Below the pieces are notes generated by a model. It saw nothing but the letters and a program-made list of their open reading frames with translations, did no database searches and had not been told where the DNA came from. DNA of 64,000 nucleotides from CAVQBP01 sp963740945. Its GTDB lineage: Bacteria; Bacteroidota; Ignavibacteria; Ignavibacteriales; Ignavibacteriaceae. Location: the NCBI GenBank assembly GCA_963740945.1, contig CAVUGE010000043.1, forward strand, positions 1 to 64,000. The letters are read 5' to 3'. The number at the start of each line of letters is the position of its first letter. Positions within the stretch are counted from its first letter, which is position 1. Shown piece after piece: positions 28,017 to 36,645 of the stretch. The translations under genes were made by a program, and so were the position numbers.

Positions 28017-28059
28017 ATTTTAGTCTTAAAATTTTTATATCAAGAATTAAAATTAATAT

Positions 28060-28563
28060 TTATTCTCGAATTAAAAGAGGCATTAATAAAGAAGTAATAA
28101 AAATTAAAACCGAACATGCCAGAAACAAATAGCCAATTGATTTGTCATATTCAAGCAAATTAAGCTCCCCTAACATATAATGCCAATCATGGCTGACTTT
28201 ATTTCCGCCTAATAATGGTAGAATTCTCGCGCGGGCGTCTGCAGCATAAACACTGATATTTATAAAATTCTGGCCAAGCCATAATAAACCTAATTGAACT
28301 CCTAAGCGATATGAATTTCTAAAAAAATACCAAACAATTATAGAGGGAAGAATAATTTGCATTAATGTTCCTCCGGCTGAATGGATAAAACTTCCAAAAA
28401 ACATGAAGAAAATATGCCCTGCTTCATGGATTACCAGATCTGCATTATCTATCCATGTATAAATACCCCTGTTTAAGACAAGATAAATGCAAATTGGCAG
28501 AATTATTATTGATGGAAGCCATCTCTTAAATAGATCTGTATAGGAAAATTCTTTTAAGTCCAT
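28060..28563 (-). CDS. Membrane protein with HExxH motif, putative metallopeptidase-like
   Basis: This 167-residue protein has four to five hydrophobic segments. Near residues 45-49 it carries HEAGH, the HExxH zinc-binding motif, at the start of a membrane segment as in M50-type intramembrane metalloproteases. The second M50 ligand motif (NxxPxxxLDG) is not visible; DWHYMLGELNLL near the C-terminus holds another His and Glu. It may be a minimal M50-like protease or a pseudo-enzyme. It lies 42 nt after trhO and before the TonB_C gene on the same strand. Confidence 0.6.
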   Translation of the reverse strand: MDLKEFSYTDLFKRWLPSIIILPICIYLVLNRGIYTWIDNADLVIHEAGHIFFMFFGSFIHSAGGTLMQIILPSIIVWYFFRNSYRLGVQLGLLWLGQNFINISVYAADARARILPLLGGNKVSHDWHYMLGELNLLEYDKSIGYLFLACSVLIFITSLLMPLLIRE

Positions 28564-28605
28564 TTAGTCAAAGAAAAAATTATTGCTAATTGTGTTTTAT
28601 CTTCT

Positions 28606-29493
28606 TTAGCCATAGTATTTGCTCCTTCTGTTCGATGATTTTCGACATTCTTCCGAACAGCAATAATCATTTTTAATTTTACATTTATGACAGCTGACAA
28701 TAATTTTATCGCAGTCTAAGTTATGACAATTAATATAATAAGACGTAGGTTCTCCGCAGAAATGACATGTTGAAATGTATTTCAATTCATCCTTAGAATT
28801 TGGTTCAACAACTCTTCTTTCATCAAAAACAAAAACTCCTCCTTCCCAGTAAGTATCAGGAAATTTTTTTGTATAATTTATTATTCCACCGTCAAGTTGA
28901 TAAACATCTTTAAAGCCCTGGTCAATCATATATGCTGAAGCTTTTTCGCATCTAATCCCCCCTGTACAGTAAGTAACCACTGTTTTTTCTTTATATTCTT
29001 TTAAGGATTCTACTGCTTCCGGCCACTGTCTGAAGTTTTTTAATGAAGGAGTAACAGCATTTCTAAACTTTCCAATCTTGCTCTCATACCAGTTTCTTGC
29101 ATCAACAATAATGAAATCTTTGCCGGATTTGTACATTTCTATAAGTCCTTCGGGAGATAATCTCTTACCGCTATTTGAGAATGATATATTTTTCAAATCT
29201 GAATTCACTATTTCGTTCTTAACTCTTATATGCATTTTTTTAAATACATTCCCGTTTATTTCATCTTCCTTAAATACAATGTCTTCAAATTCCTTATTTC
29301 TCCTTAAATTATTTTTATATTCTTCGACATCAGATGTTTTACCGGAAATAGTACCATTAATTCCTTCTTGAGCAATAAAAATTCTTCCTTTAATATTTTT
29401 TGCCAAACACCATTTCAAATGCTCATTCATAAATTTTTCTGGATCTTCTACATCAACATATTTGTAAAATAACAGAACTCTATATTCCTTCAT
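28606..29493 (-). CDS. trhO: tRNA uridine(34) hydroxylase TrhO (rhodanese-like)
   Basis: This 295-residue protein (from the ATG at 29493) begins with the TrhO/YceA N-domain (YRVLLFYKYVDVEDPE, GRIFIAQEGINGTISG), then a rhodanese domain (about 115-215) with active-site CTGGIRCEKASAYM, where the first Cys is catalytic. A C-terminal Cys-rich tail (CHFCGEP, CHNLDC, CHKCK, CCSEEC) could bind zinc, as in Gram-positive YbfQ-type homologues. The enzyme forms 5-hydroxyuridine at tRNA position 34 using O2. An in-frame ATG at 29505 is an alternative start. Confidence 0.9.
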   Translation of the reverse strand: MKEYRVLLFYKYVDVEDPEKFMNEHLKWCLAKNIKGRIFIAQEGINGTISGKTSDVEEYKNNLRRNKEFEDIVFKEDEINGNVFKKMHIRVKNEIVNSDLKNISFSNSGKRLSPEGLIEMYKSGKDFIIVDARNWYESKIGKFRNAVTPSLKNFRQWPEAVESLKEYKEKTVVTYCTGGIRCEKASAYMIDQGFKDVYQLDGGIINYTKKFPDTYWEGGVFVFDERRVVEPNSKDELKYISTCHFCGEPTSYYINCHNLDCDKIIVSCHKCKIKNDYCCSEECRKSSNRRSKYYG

Positions 29494-29505
29494 TATAAAA
29501 CCCAA

Positions 29506-29940
29506 TGATAATAAAACTTAAATTAACAAATTATCAATTTTGAATAAATGAAATTAATTTCGGATCAAACCAATCCGAAATTAGTGAAGCATTGTTTCCA
29601 AACATTTCTAAACATTCATAATATGAACATTATGAAATAACTTCATTCTGGTTGGATTAAGCTGCTTGATATAAAACAATTCATGTATGATGAATAGCTT
29701 ATACGCTCTGAATACGGAATAGATACGCTCAACATTCACTATAAATCACATTAGTATACTAACATTAAGAATATATTTATATACAGACGTGCTCGGGGTG
29801 ACATAATTCTTAAATATTTTAAAACAATTTCTATTAAAGAAAAAAATTTCATAATTTATTTATAATTTTTACTGATTGATGATAAATAATTGCAAGACCT
29901 TCCGATAAAATTTTAGTTATTTAATCTTAGTAGTAAAATC
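29506..29940. other. Gene-free region with hairpin and decayed sequence
   Basis: No convincing reading frame is seen. The stretch holds an 11-bp hairpin at 29555-29583, two copies of ATACGCTC (29701-29708, 29723-29730) related to the tandem repeat at 58993-59036, and from about 29783 a diverged copy of the region upstream of the GT4 gene at 31325 (starting CAGACGTGCTC in both). It looks like degenerate DNA left by a duplication rather than a regulatory region. Confidence 0.55.
29555..29583. repeat. 11-bp inverted repeat (hairpin) after trhO start region
   Basis: TAATTTCGGAT at 29555-29565 pairs perfectly with ATCCGAAATTA at 29573-29583 across a 7-nt loop. There is no T run after the stem on either strand, so it is not a clear intrinsic terminator. 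It could be an operator or RNA hairpin in the trhO leader. Confidence 0.5.
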
Positions 29941-30028
29941 TTTGCTTTGTTACGAATACCCCATAGATTGGCGGCAGCGGTACTAAAGTGTTTATGACTT
30001 AACACGTGAATAAGTAGAATTTTTAACG
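29941..30028 (+). pseudogene. Truncated, degenerate copy of the start of a GT4 glycosyltransferase gene
   Basis: The bases from CTTTGTTACGAATACCC onward match the first 80 or so bases of the intact GT4 gene at 31325 (LCYEYPPIGGGGAKVVYG, then LTREL), with indels that break the frame. TTAACACGTGAAT occurs in both copies. About 160 bp upstream of each copy are also similar. The copy stops just before the GT2 pseudogene. It is a relic of a duplication, not expressed protein. Confidence 0.75.
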
Positions 30029-30071
30029 GTTGTTTTATTGGTTACCAATAATAGATTTTATTTATGAAAAT

Positions 30072-30958
30072 ATGTTTAATATAGATAATAATTTTATATC
30101 AGTAATAATCCCTACTTGTAATAGAGATACCCTTTCTATCGTTTTATCAGCATTAGATAAACAGACCAGAAAACCTGATGAAATTATTATTATGGAGGAT
30201 AAAGATAGACTCGGTCCTAATATTATGAAAAATAAAGGTTTTAAAAAGCGAAAGGCAATTTAATTGCCTCATTGGATGACGATACTGTTCCGTGTAATAG
30301 CTGGCTGGAAAATTTTGTTGAAGCAATTTCTAAATATAATGCTGATAGTGTAAGTAGCAACTATATTGAAGAAGATTTATTTCTTAAGGAAATTAGAATA
30401 CGAAGAGGTTTTCCAAAAGAAGTTCAAATAAATCCTGATGGATTTTTCGGAATAGGTGGAAATGTGATGTTTAAGAAGAGCATGTTTGGAGGAAAGTTTA
30501 AAAAAGGACGGATATGTATGGAATCCATATTTTACAATTTGCGGTGAAGATATTGAATTAGCCTGGCGCTTAAAAGCTTATGGTTATAAACTTGTTTATG
30601 TTTTAAATGAGGTAAAACATCTGAAAAGAGTATCCGTAAATCAGTATTTCATATCTCAATTTATACGGGGAAGAGGCATCTATGATTTATATATTTCAAG
30701 CAAATATTTTATAAAAAAAATAATCTCGGTGATAGTCTTTTATGGAAAGAAAAAAGTAAGGCTTTTAACTTAATCAAATGGATAAAAATATTTTGGAATA
30801 GAATACTTGGACCATTTGATTATAAAAGCTTTTCAAGTATGAAATATTTTATCGTTTTTTGGATGGGAGAAAAATTTAAATCTTATGGCTTTGCATATCA
30901 ACTTCTATTAAGGAAAAAACGGTCTCAAAATGAACAAAAAAGTTATATTATTAATTAA
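30072..30958 (+). pseudogene. Family 2 glycosyltransferase, broken by three single-base indels
   Basis: Four consecutive frames join to one GT2 of about 296 residues. Frame one (ATG 30072) has FISVIIPTCNRD, the GT-A nucleotide-binding start. The next has the metal-binding LDDDTVP (DxD). The third has GEDIELAWRLKAYGYK. The last ends WMGEKFKSYGFAYQ...YIIN at 30958. Breaks are a missing A in the A run at 30243-30247, an extra G near 30488, and a missing A in the A8 run at 30713-30720. Each repair restores GT2 sequence. It lies between the two copies of the GT4 start. Confidence 0.82.
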
Positions 30959-31324
30959 GCTCATTTAAACCTCCGTTTTGCTCGTTTGTATATTTAACAA
31001 AACCCCTTTTAATAATATTTCAAGAAACTACTTCTCTGTTAATTTAATTTTATTTGTTTTTTCACATTTATTAACTATTTCTGCATTCTTCTAAATTAGG
31101 TTGGATACCATCTACACCTCAATTTTAGATATTTAATTTTAGTTTTAGTGATGCAGACGTGCTCAAGATAACATCTCTATGAATAATCTTAAAACAATTT
31201 TCTTTAAAGAGAAAAATTGTATATGTTAAAGAAAATTTATTTAATAATAAATGACTGTTTGTTTAAGAAAAACCCTCCTCTGAAAACAAATTACTAGATC
31301 ACGGAGTTTAGTATTAGAATCTTA
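30959..31324. other. Gene-free leader of the GT4 gene, second copy of the duplicated segment
   Basis: No gene seen. From about 31153 the sequence is similar to 29783 onward (CAGACGTGCTC, TAAAACAATTT, TTAAAGA shared), so it is the parental or sister copy of the upstream duplication. Directly before the ATG at 31325 the frame reads R-I-L, so translation may originally have begun four codons earlier, where an ATT now stands. Confidence 0.5.
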
Positions 31325-32461
31325 ATGCTTTGTTACGAATACCCTCCGATTGGTGGCGGCGGCGCTAAGGTAGTTTATGGTTTAACACGTGAATTAAGCA
31401 GAAAAAATTTTGAAATTGATTTAGTAACAATGGGATATAAAAACCTTCCTGCTTTTGAAAAAATAGGTAATCTTAATATTTATAGAGTTAAGTGTATAAG
31501 GGTAAATCGTAATCTTTGCACTTTTCCAGAGATGATTTTATATATCATTCTGGCACTTCCTTTAATTTTAAAATTGTGTAAAAAAAATAAATACCTTATA
31601 AACAATACTCACTTTATTTTTCCAGATGGAATTTTGGCTTTTGCTACAAAAATTCTAATGGGAATTCCTTATATTTTAACCGCTCATGGTTCTGATGTAC
31701 CTAATTATAATCCTGACCGTTTTAAATTACTTCATAGAATTCTCTTACCTTTGTGGAAGAATATTGTATCAAGCGCTAAAAAAATAATTGTTCCAAGTAA
31801 AAATTTGGAATCAATAATTAAAAAGATTAATCCTCAACTAAAAACAATATTGATTCCAAATGGTATAAACTTAGAAAAATTCTCCCCAAATGTAATGAAG
31901 AAAAATCAAATTCTTGTAGTAACAAGAATGTTTGAACGGAAAGGAGTGCAGCATTTTCTTCGGGCTCTTCATGGTCTTGAGAACGACTATATAATAAATA
32001 TAGTTGGTGATGGACCATATTTACCGAACCTTAAGAGTATGGCACTTGAACTAAATCTTAATGTTACTTTTCTCGGCTTTCTTGAAAATAATTCCGACCA
32101 ATTGAAAAATCTCTACGAAGAATCGGACATATTTGTATTTACATCGAACTCGGAAAATTTCCCGATTGTTCTTCTTGAAGCTATGCTTTCAGGAATGGCA
32201 ATTATTACGACAAATGATACTGGCTGCGCGGAAGTGGTCGGCGATTCTGCAATATTAGTAGATTCTAACAACGTTAAATCAATTAAAGAGTCTTTGCATT
32301 ACCTGATGAATGATCCCGAATTAAAAAGAAAACTCCAATTAGCTGCAAGAAAAAGGGTTGAAGATTTATTTAGCTGGGAACATATTGCCAGGCAGTATTT
32401 AGAACTTTATTCAAAAATCATTTCTTCAAAATCAATTGAATTATCAGAAATAACCAAATAA
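31325..32461 (+). CDS. Glycosyltransferase family 4
   Basis: This 378-residue GT-B enzyme transfers a sugar from a nucleotide donor. The N-domain begins YEYPPIGGGGAKVVYGLTRE (acceptor-side Gly-rich loop). The C-domain holds VVTRMFERKGVQHFLRALHG (about 197-216), GDGPYLPNLKSM, and the donor-binding E-x7-E region SENFPIVLLEAMLSG (about 273-287). Typical length and fold for bacterial GT4. The start is uncertain: the family usually has M-R-I-L before MLCYEYPP, and here ATT replaces the expected ATG at 31313. It leads the intact part of the plus-strand glycan locus. Confidence 0.9.
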   Translation: MLCYEYPPIGGGGAKVVYGLTRELSRKNFEIDLVTMGYKNLPAFEKIGNLNIYRVKCIRVNRNLCTFPEMILYIILALPLILKLCKKNKYLINNTHFIFPDGILAFATKILMGIPYILTAHGSDVPNYNPDRFKLLHRILLPLWKNIVSSAKKIIVPSKNLESIIKKINPQLKTILIPNGINLEKFSPNVMKKNQILVVTRMFERKGVQHFLRALHGLENDYIINIVGDGPYLPNLKSMALELNLNVTFLGFLENNSDQLKNLYEESDIFVFTSNSENFPIVLLEAMLSGMAIITTNDTGCAEVVGDSAILVDSNNVKSIKESLHYLMNDPELKRKLQLAARKRVEDLFSWEHIARQYLELYSKIISSKSIELSEITK

Positions 32462-32553
32462 AATAGTATATGAATTATATGAGTAAAAAAGACAAAATAT
32501 TCGTCAATATTCTGAAGAAATCTTAAAAAAATAAATAATCATTAGGAATTTTA

Positions 32554-34146
32554 TTGGAACAAATTAGAAAAAAGCAAATTATTGCTTTAGGGCTGGAAGC
32601 AGCAGAAATTAATTTGCTCTGGAAGTGGACGAAAGAAGGCTATCTTCCAACCTTCTCTAAAATAATGGAAAATGGTTGCTGGAGAAAGCTAATGTCAACG
32701 GCTGAAATTTCCAGTCAAGCTACCTGGCCATCAATAACTACAGGAGTTTCTCCTGCAAAACACGGAATGGGTTTTTACCATAGGCAATTAAAAAGTGGTT
32801 CATACTGGATTGTTAAAAAATACGCTGAAGAAATTGGTTATCCATTTTTCTGGAAGAAACTAAGCGATGCACATTTAAAGACTGCGATTTTTGATATCCC
32901 TGTTATATACCTTATTAAACATTTTAATGGAGTGCAATTAATAGGTTGGGGTGCAGAGGGATTAAATTTTAAACAATCTTCAGATCCCCCGGAATTACTT
33001 AAGGAAATTCTTTCCAGGTTTGGACATCATCCGATCGAAGGATGGTATCAAAAAATGAATGCGGACGTGAATGAATGGAAAAACCTTAGACAAAAAATTT
33101 TAAACGGTGTTAGATTAAGAACTTCAATTATAGAATGGATTTTGGAAAAGGAAAATTGGGATCTATTTTTTGCAGGCTTTGCCGAAATGCATTTGGCAGG
33201 ACATTATTTTTGGCATTTAACTGATGAGAAAAACCCGAATTATGATGAAGGGATTGCAAAAATTTGCGGTGATACTATTCTTAAAATTTATATGGAAGTT
33301 GATAATTCAATAAATGGAATAATGAAGAAATATCCTGATGCTACATATTTTATCTTTTCTAATTCGGGAATGGGGCCTAATTATTCCGGGCAGCATCTAA
33401 TACCTCAAATTTTAAAAAGAATGGGTTTGGCTGGAAATGTGGAAACTCAAAATAACAAAAGTATTTACGATAAAATTTCTCCTGCAAAAAGATGGGGACC
33501 ATATGCATTAAAAAAAATTGAAACTATTACCACATCTGTATTGATAGAAAAGGCTAAGAATATGGTTCCTGCAAAGTTGTGGGATAGGTGGACGAGAAGA
33601 ATTTTAGCAGTGGGTAATAATTGGAACCTTTGCAAAGCGTTTCATGTCCCATCGGATTTTACAGGTTCAATACGAATTAATTTAATTGGACGTGAACCGG
33701 AAGGTAAAATTAATCCGGGTAAAGAATACGATGATTTATGCTCGGAAATAGAAAATCAGTTCATGGAATTAATAAATCCAGCTACCGGTAAAAAAGCTGT
33801 TAAAGAAGTAATAAAAGTGAGAAATCATTATACCGGAAAATATATTAATGAACTTCCGGATATTATAATAAAATGGGAAGGTGAAAATCCAATAAGCTCA
33901 CTTTATTCTTCCCCCATTGGTACAGTTATGGGCAAACTTCCTGATAAACGGACCGGTGCGCACCAAACTTATGGTTTTTTTATTGCATACGGTAAAGAAA
34001 TAAAACCATTAGGAAGACTTGACGAAAAAAACATTATGGATATTGCTCCAACAATTCTTAGTTATTTCGATGTTCCTATCCCGGAGGATATGGACGGCAT
34101 AATTATGAATGATATGAGAGAACTTGAATTTTCTGCAGAAGTTTAA
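32554..34146 (+). CDS. Alkaline-phosphatase-superfamily protein 1 (altered active site)
   Basis: This 530-residue protein (TTG start) has the type I phosphodiesterase/nucleotide pyrophosphatase layout: N-terminal ALGLEAAE...GYLPTF, TGVSPAKHGMGFYH, a mid FAEMHLAGHYFW, FSNSGMGPN, and C-terminal RTGAHQTYGFFIAYG, DIAPTILSYF. Hand alignment to the canonical metal site: first Asp is E15, nucleophile Thr is S54, DxxxH is HxxxH, the SDHG pair is N-S, and the last His (GxH) is kept. So it is either a divergent enzyme or a pseudo-enzyme. It is paralogous to genes at 36646, 46478 and 48250. Cytosolic by absence of a signal peptide. Confidence 0.8.
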   Translation: MEQIRKKQIIALGLEAAEINLLWKWTKEGYLPTFSKIMENGCWRKLMSTAEISSQATWPSITTGVSPAKHGMGFYHRQLKSGSYWIVKKYAEEIGYPFFWKKLSDAHLKTAIFDIPVIYLIKHFNGVQLIGWGAEGLNFKQSSDPPELLKEILSRFGHHPIEGWYQKMNADVNEWKNLRQKILNGVRLRTSIIEWILEKENWDLFFAGFAEMHLAGHYFWHLTDEKNPNYDEGIAKICGDTILKIYMEVDNSINGIMKKYPDATYFIFSNSGMGPNYSGQHLIPQILKRMGLAGNVETQNNKSIYDKISPAKRWGPYALKKIETITTSVLIEKAKNMVPAKLWDRWTRRILAVGNNWNLCKAFHVPSDFTGSIRINLIGREPEGKINPGKEYDDLCSEIENQFMELINPATGKKAVKEVIKVRNHYTGKYINELPDIIIKWEGENPISSLYSSPIGTVMGKLPDKRTGAHQTYGFFIAYGKEIKPLGRLDEKNIMDIAPTILSYFDVPIPEDMDGIIMNDMRELEFSAEV

Positions 34147-34261
34147 ATTCAACTGTGTCAGAAATCTAAAAATTTGATTTAAGCTAATCTTTCCAAATAT
34201 GCAGCATGGCCAAAGTAAAGTAAATAAGAAATCTGTGGCATCATTAATTTAAATAAAGTAA

Positions 34262-35383
34262 ATGAAAATTTGTCTTATCTGTACCGAAATTTTTGAATGG
34301 GGCAAGTATGGCGGTTTTGGGCGCGCTACAAGGATAATCGGAAAGGAACTAGTCAAACGCGGAATTGAGGTTTTCGCCGTTGTTCCAAGAAGGGATGGAC
34401 AAAAAGAAATTGAAATTTTGGATGGAATAAAAGTTTTTGGTTTTCAAAAATCATATCCATTTCATGCAAGAAAGTTATTCAAAAAATGCGATGCGGATAT
34501 TTATCATTCTCAAGAACCTTCATTCGGGACTTATCTCGCAATGAAGGAAATGCCTAATAAAATTCATCTGATTACATCAAGAGACCCAAAATACTTTAGC
34601 GATTGGAAAAAGGAATTTTTTCACCCATCGTATAATAAATTTCAGGTTTTTTTTAATTATCTATTTGAAGATAGTTATCTTGTCAAAAAATCAGTCCGAA
34701 AAGCCAACAAGGTATTTTATACTGCACTTTTTCTAAAAAGTAAAACAAATCAAAAATATTCATTAAATAATGAACTGGAATTTTTGCCGACTCCTGTTAA
34801 AGTTCCGACATACAATATAATTAAAGCAGATTCTCCTACGGTATGTTTTTTAGCAAGATGGGATAAAAGGAAACAACCGGAATTATTTTTTCGTTTGGTA
34901 GAATCGATGCCTAAAGTTAATTTCATTGCAGTGGGCAAGGGACGAAATAATAATTACGATAAATATTTAAGAGAAAAATATTCATATCTAAATAATTTAA
35001 CCATTACCGGTTTTATTAATCAATTTGAAAGCAATGAAATTGATGAAATATTGGATAAAAGCTGGATCTTAGTAAATAGCGCTACCAGAGAAGGTTTGCC
35101 CAATTCATTTTTAGAAGCACTTGCACATAAGTGCGCTATATTAAGTTCCCTTAATCCGGAGAATGTCACGGAACGCTTCGGATATTTAGTTAAGAATAAT
35201 AATTTTGTTGAAGGGATGGTTAACCTTTTAAAAAAAGATAGCTGGAGAAATAAAGGGGAGCTTGGTCAAAAATATGTAATGGAAAATTATGAATTAGATA
35301 AGGCTATTGAACGGCATATTGTCGTGTACGAAAATTTATTAACTAATTCAAAAAAGAAAATTTTAATGAACACAGATATTTAA
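34262..35383 (+). CDS. Glycosyltransferase family 4
   Basis: This 373-residue GT-B enzyme starts ICLICTEIFEWGKYGGFGRATRIIGKEL (split by the usual Gly loop) and has in its C-domain TVCFLARWDKRKQPELFF (about 196-213), FIAVGKGRNN and the donor site SATREGLPNSFLEALAHKCAI (about 275-295) with both Glu of the E-x7-E motif. It would add one sugar during glycan assembly on the cytosolic side. The acceptor is unknown. It is followed after 1 nt by the pyruvyl-transferase gene, implying co-translation. Confidence 0.88.
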   Translation: MKICLICTEIFEWGKYGGFGRATRIIGKELVKRGIEVFAVVPRRDGQKEIEILDGIKVFGFQKSYPFHARKLFKKCDADIYHSQEPSFGTYLAMKEMPNKIHLITSRDPKYFSDWKKEFFHPSYNKFQVFFNYLFEDSYLVKKSVRKANKVFYTALFLKSKTNQKYSLNNELEFLPTPVKVPTYNIIKADSPTVCFLARWDKRKQPELFFRLVESMPKVNFIAVGKGRNNNYDKYLREKYSYLNNLTITGFINQFESNEIDEILDKSWILVNSATREGLPNSFLEALAHKCAILSSLNPENVTERFGYLVKNNNFVEGMVNLLKKDSWRNKGELGQKYVMENYELDKAIERHIVVYENLLTNSKKKILMNTDI

Positions 35384-35384
35384 A

Positions 35385-36599
35385 ATGAAGAAAAATTTAC
35401 GAGGCAAGAAAAATAAAAAAACCATTAAAATATGTCTTTGGGGGGCATGGTATGGAAGCCAAAATGTTGGTGATCAGGCAATTCTTCTTACTATAATTGG
35501 TTTGTTAAAAGATAGAATTAAGAATTCCAAATTTGTTGTACTGTCAGAAAATGCAACATATATAGAAAGATATGCAGCAAATGCAGGGATGGAATTAGAG
35601 GCATTAAACAAATGGCGCCAGATACATAAAACATTATATGCCCTGAGCACCAGCGATCTGTTTATAATAGGTGGCGGCGTTCCTTTTTATGATAAATTGT
35701 CTCATGCCATTGTTTGTGCATCTTTTGTTACAGTTGCAAAAATCTTTGGTTGTCATGTTATGACATATGCAGTAGCGACACAAACTTTAAATAAACAATT
35801 AAACAGATTTTTATACAGGAATATTTTAGAAAACATTGATCTGGTTACTATAAGGGATCCACTTACGCTTAGAACATTCCAAAATATAGGTGTAAAGAGA
35901 AAAATTATTCTTACAGCTGACCCTGGACTTATATTGGCACCTGTAGATAAAACTCGCATTGACGAAATATTAATGATAGAAGGAATTAAAGAAAATAAGA
36001 CTCATCTTATAATAGGTATTAGTATAAGAAATCTATCTCCTAAACATTCAATTGGAGGTGAACATTACCGGCAATTAACTGACAAAGATATTTTACAATA
36101 TCAAAAAACTATGATTGATGCCGCTGATTTTCTAACAACACTTGGTCAGGTTGTATTTATCCCTATGCATACAGTTGCACCTGATGACGATAGGGAGATA
36201 GCAAAAGTAATAATTAGTAAAATGAAACTTTCATCTAAGGTGAAAATTATATCGGAGCAATATAGTCCAGCTGAAGTAATGGGTATTATTTCCAGGTTTT
36301 CTCTTTTACTTGGAACCCGTCTTCATTCAGTTATTTTTGCCACCGCCTGCAATGTACCATTTGTAACTATTGCATACGATCTTAAACTGATGGGTATTGC
36401 GGAGAGCCTTAAAATGGAAAATCATGCTCTTGACCTTATTGGAATTGATTCTGATATCCTTATATCAAAACTTGATCATGTATGGAAAGAACGTTACAAA
36501 ATTAAAATGGAATTAAATCAAAGAATAACAGAACTAAAAAAACTGGTTGATTTGAATGCCGATTTAGCAGTTAATCTTTGCCTTAACAATTATTATTAA
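35385..36599 (+). CDS. Polysaccharide pyruvyl transferase family protein
   Basis: This 404-residue protein of the CsaB/WcaK/AmsJ family begins with CLWGAWYGSQNVGDQAI (about 18-34; the N-x-GD motif) and ends its core with LLGTRLHSVIFATACNVPFV (about 308-327), the signature RxH site, then IAYDLKLMGI. Members attach pyruvate from PEP as a ketal to sugars, giving acidic exopolysaccharides, although some act on lipid-linked or S-layer glycans. The N-terminus is basic (KKNLRGKKNKKT) and cytosolic. It starts 1 nt after the GT4 gene. Confidence 0.88.
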   Translation: MKKNLRGKKNKKTIKICLWGAWYGSQNVGDQAILLTIIGLLKDRIKNSKFVVLSENATYIERYAANAGMELEALNKWRQIHKTLYALSTSDLFIIGGGVPFYDKLSHAIVCASFVTVAKIFGCHVMTYAVATQTLNKQLNRFLYRNILENIDLVTIRDPLTLRTFQNIGVKRKIILTADPGLILAPVDKTRIDEILMIEGIKENKTHLIIGISIRNLSPKHSIGGEHYRQLTDKDILQYQKTMIDAADFLTTLGQVVFIPMHTVAPDDDREIAKVIISKMKLSSKVKIISEQYSPAEVMGIISRFSLLLGTRLHSVIFATACNVPFVTIAYDLKLMGIAESLKMENHALDLIGIDSDILISKLDHVWKERYKIKMELNQRITELKKLVDLNADLAVNLCLNNYY

Positions 36600-36645
36600 T
36601 AATTAAGATTCAAGATTAATTAAAAAGCTTCATATAGGCAGATGA

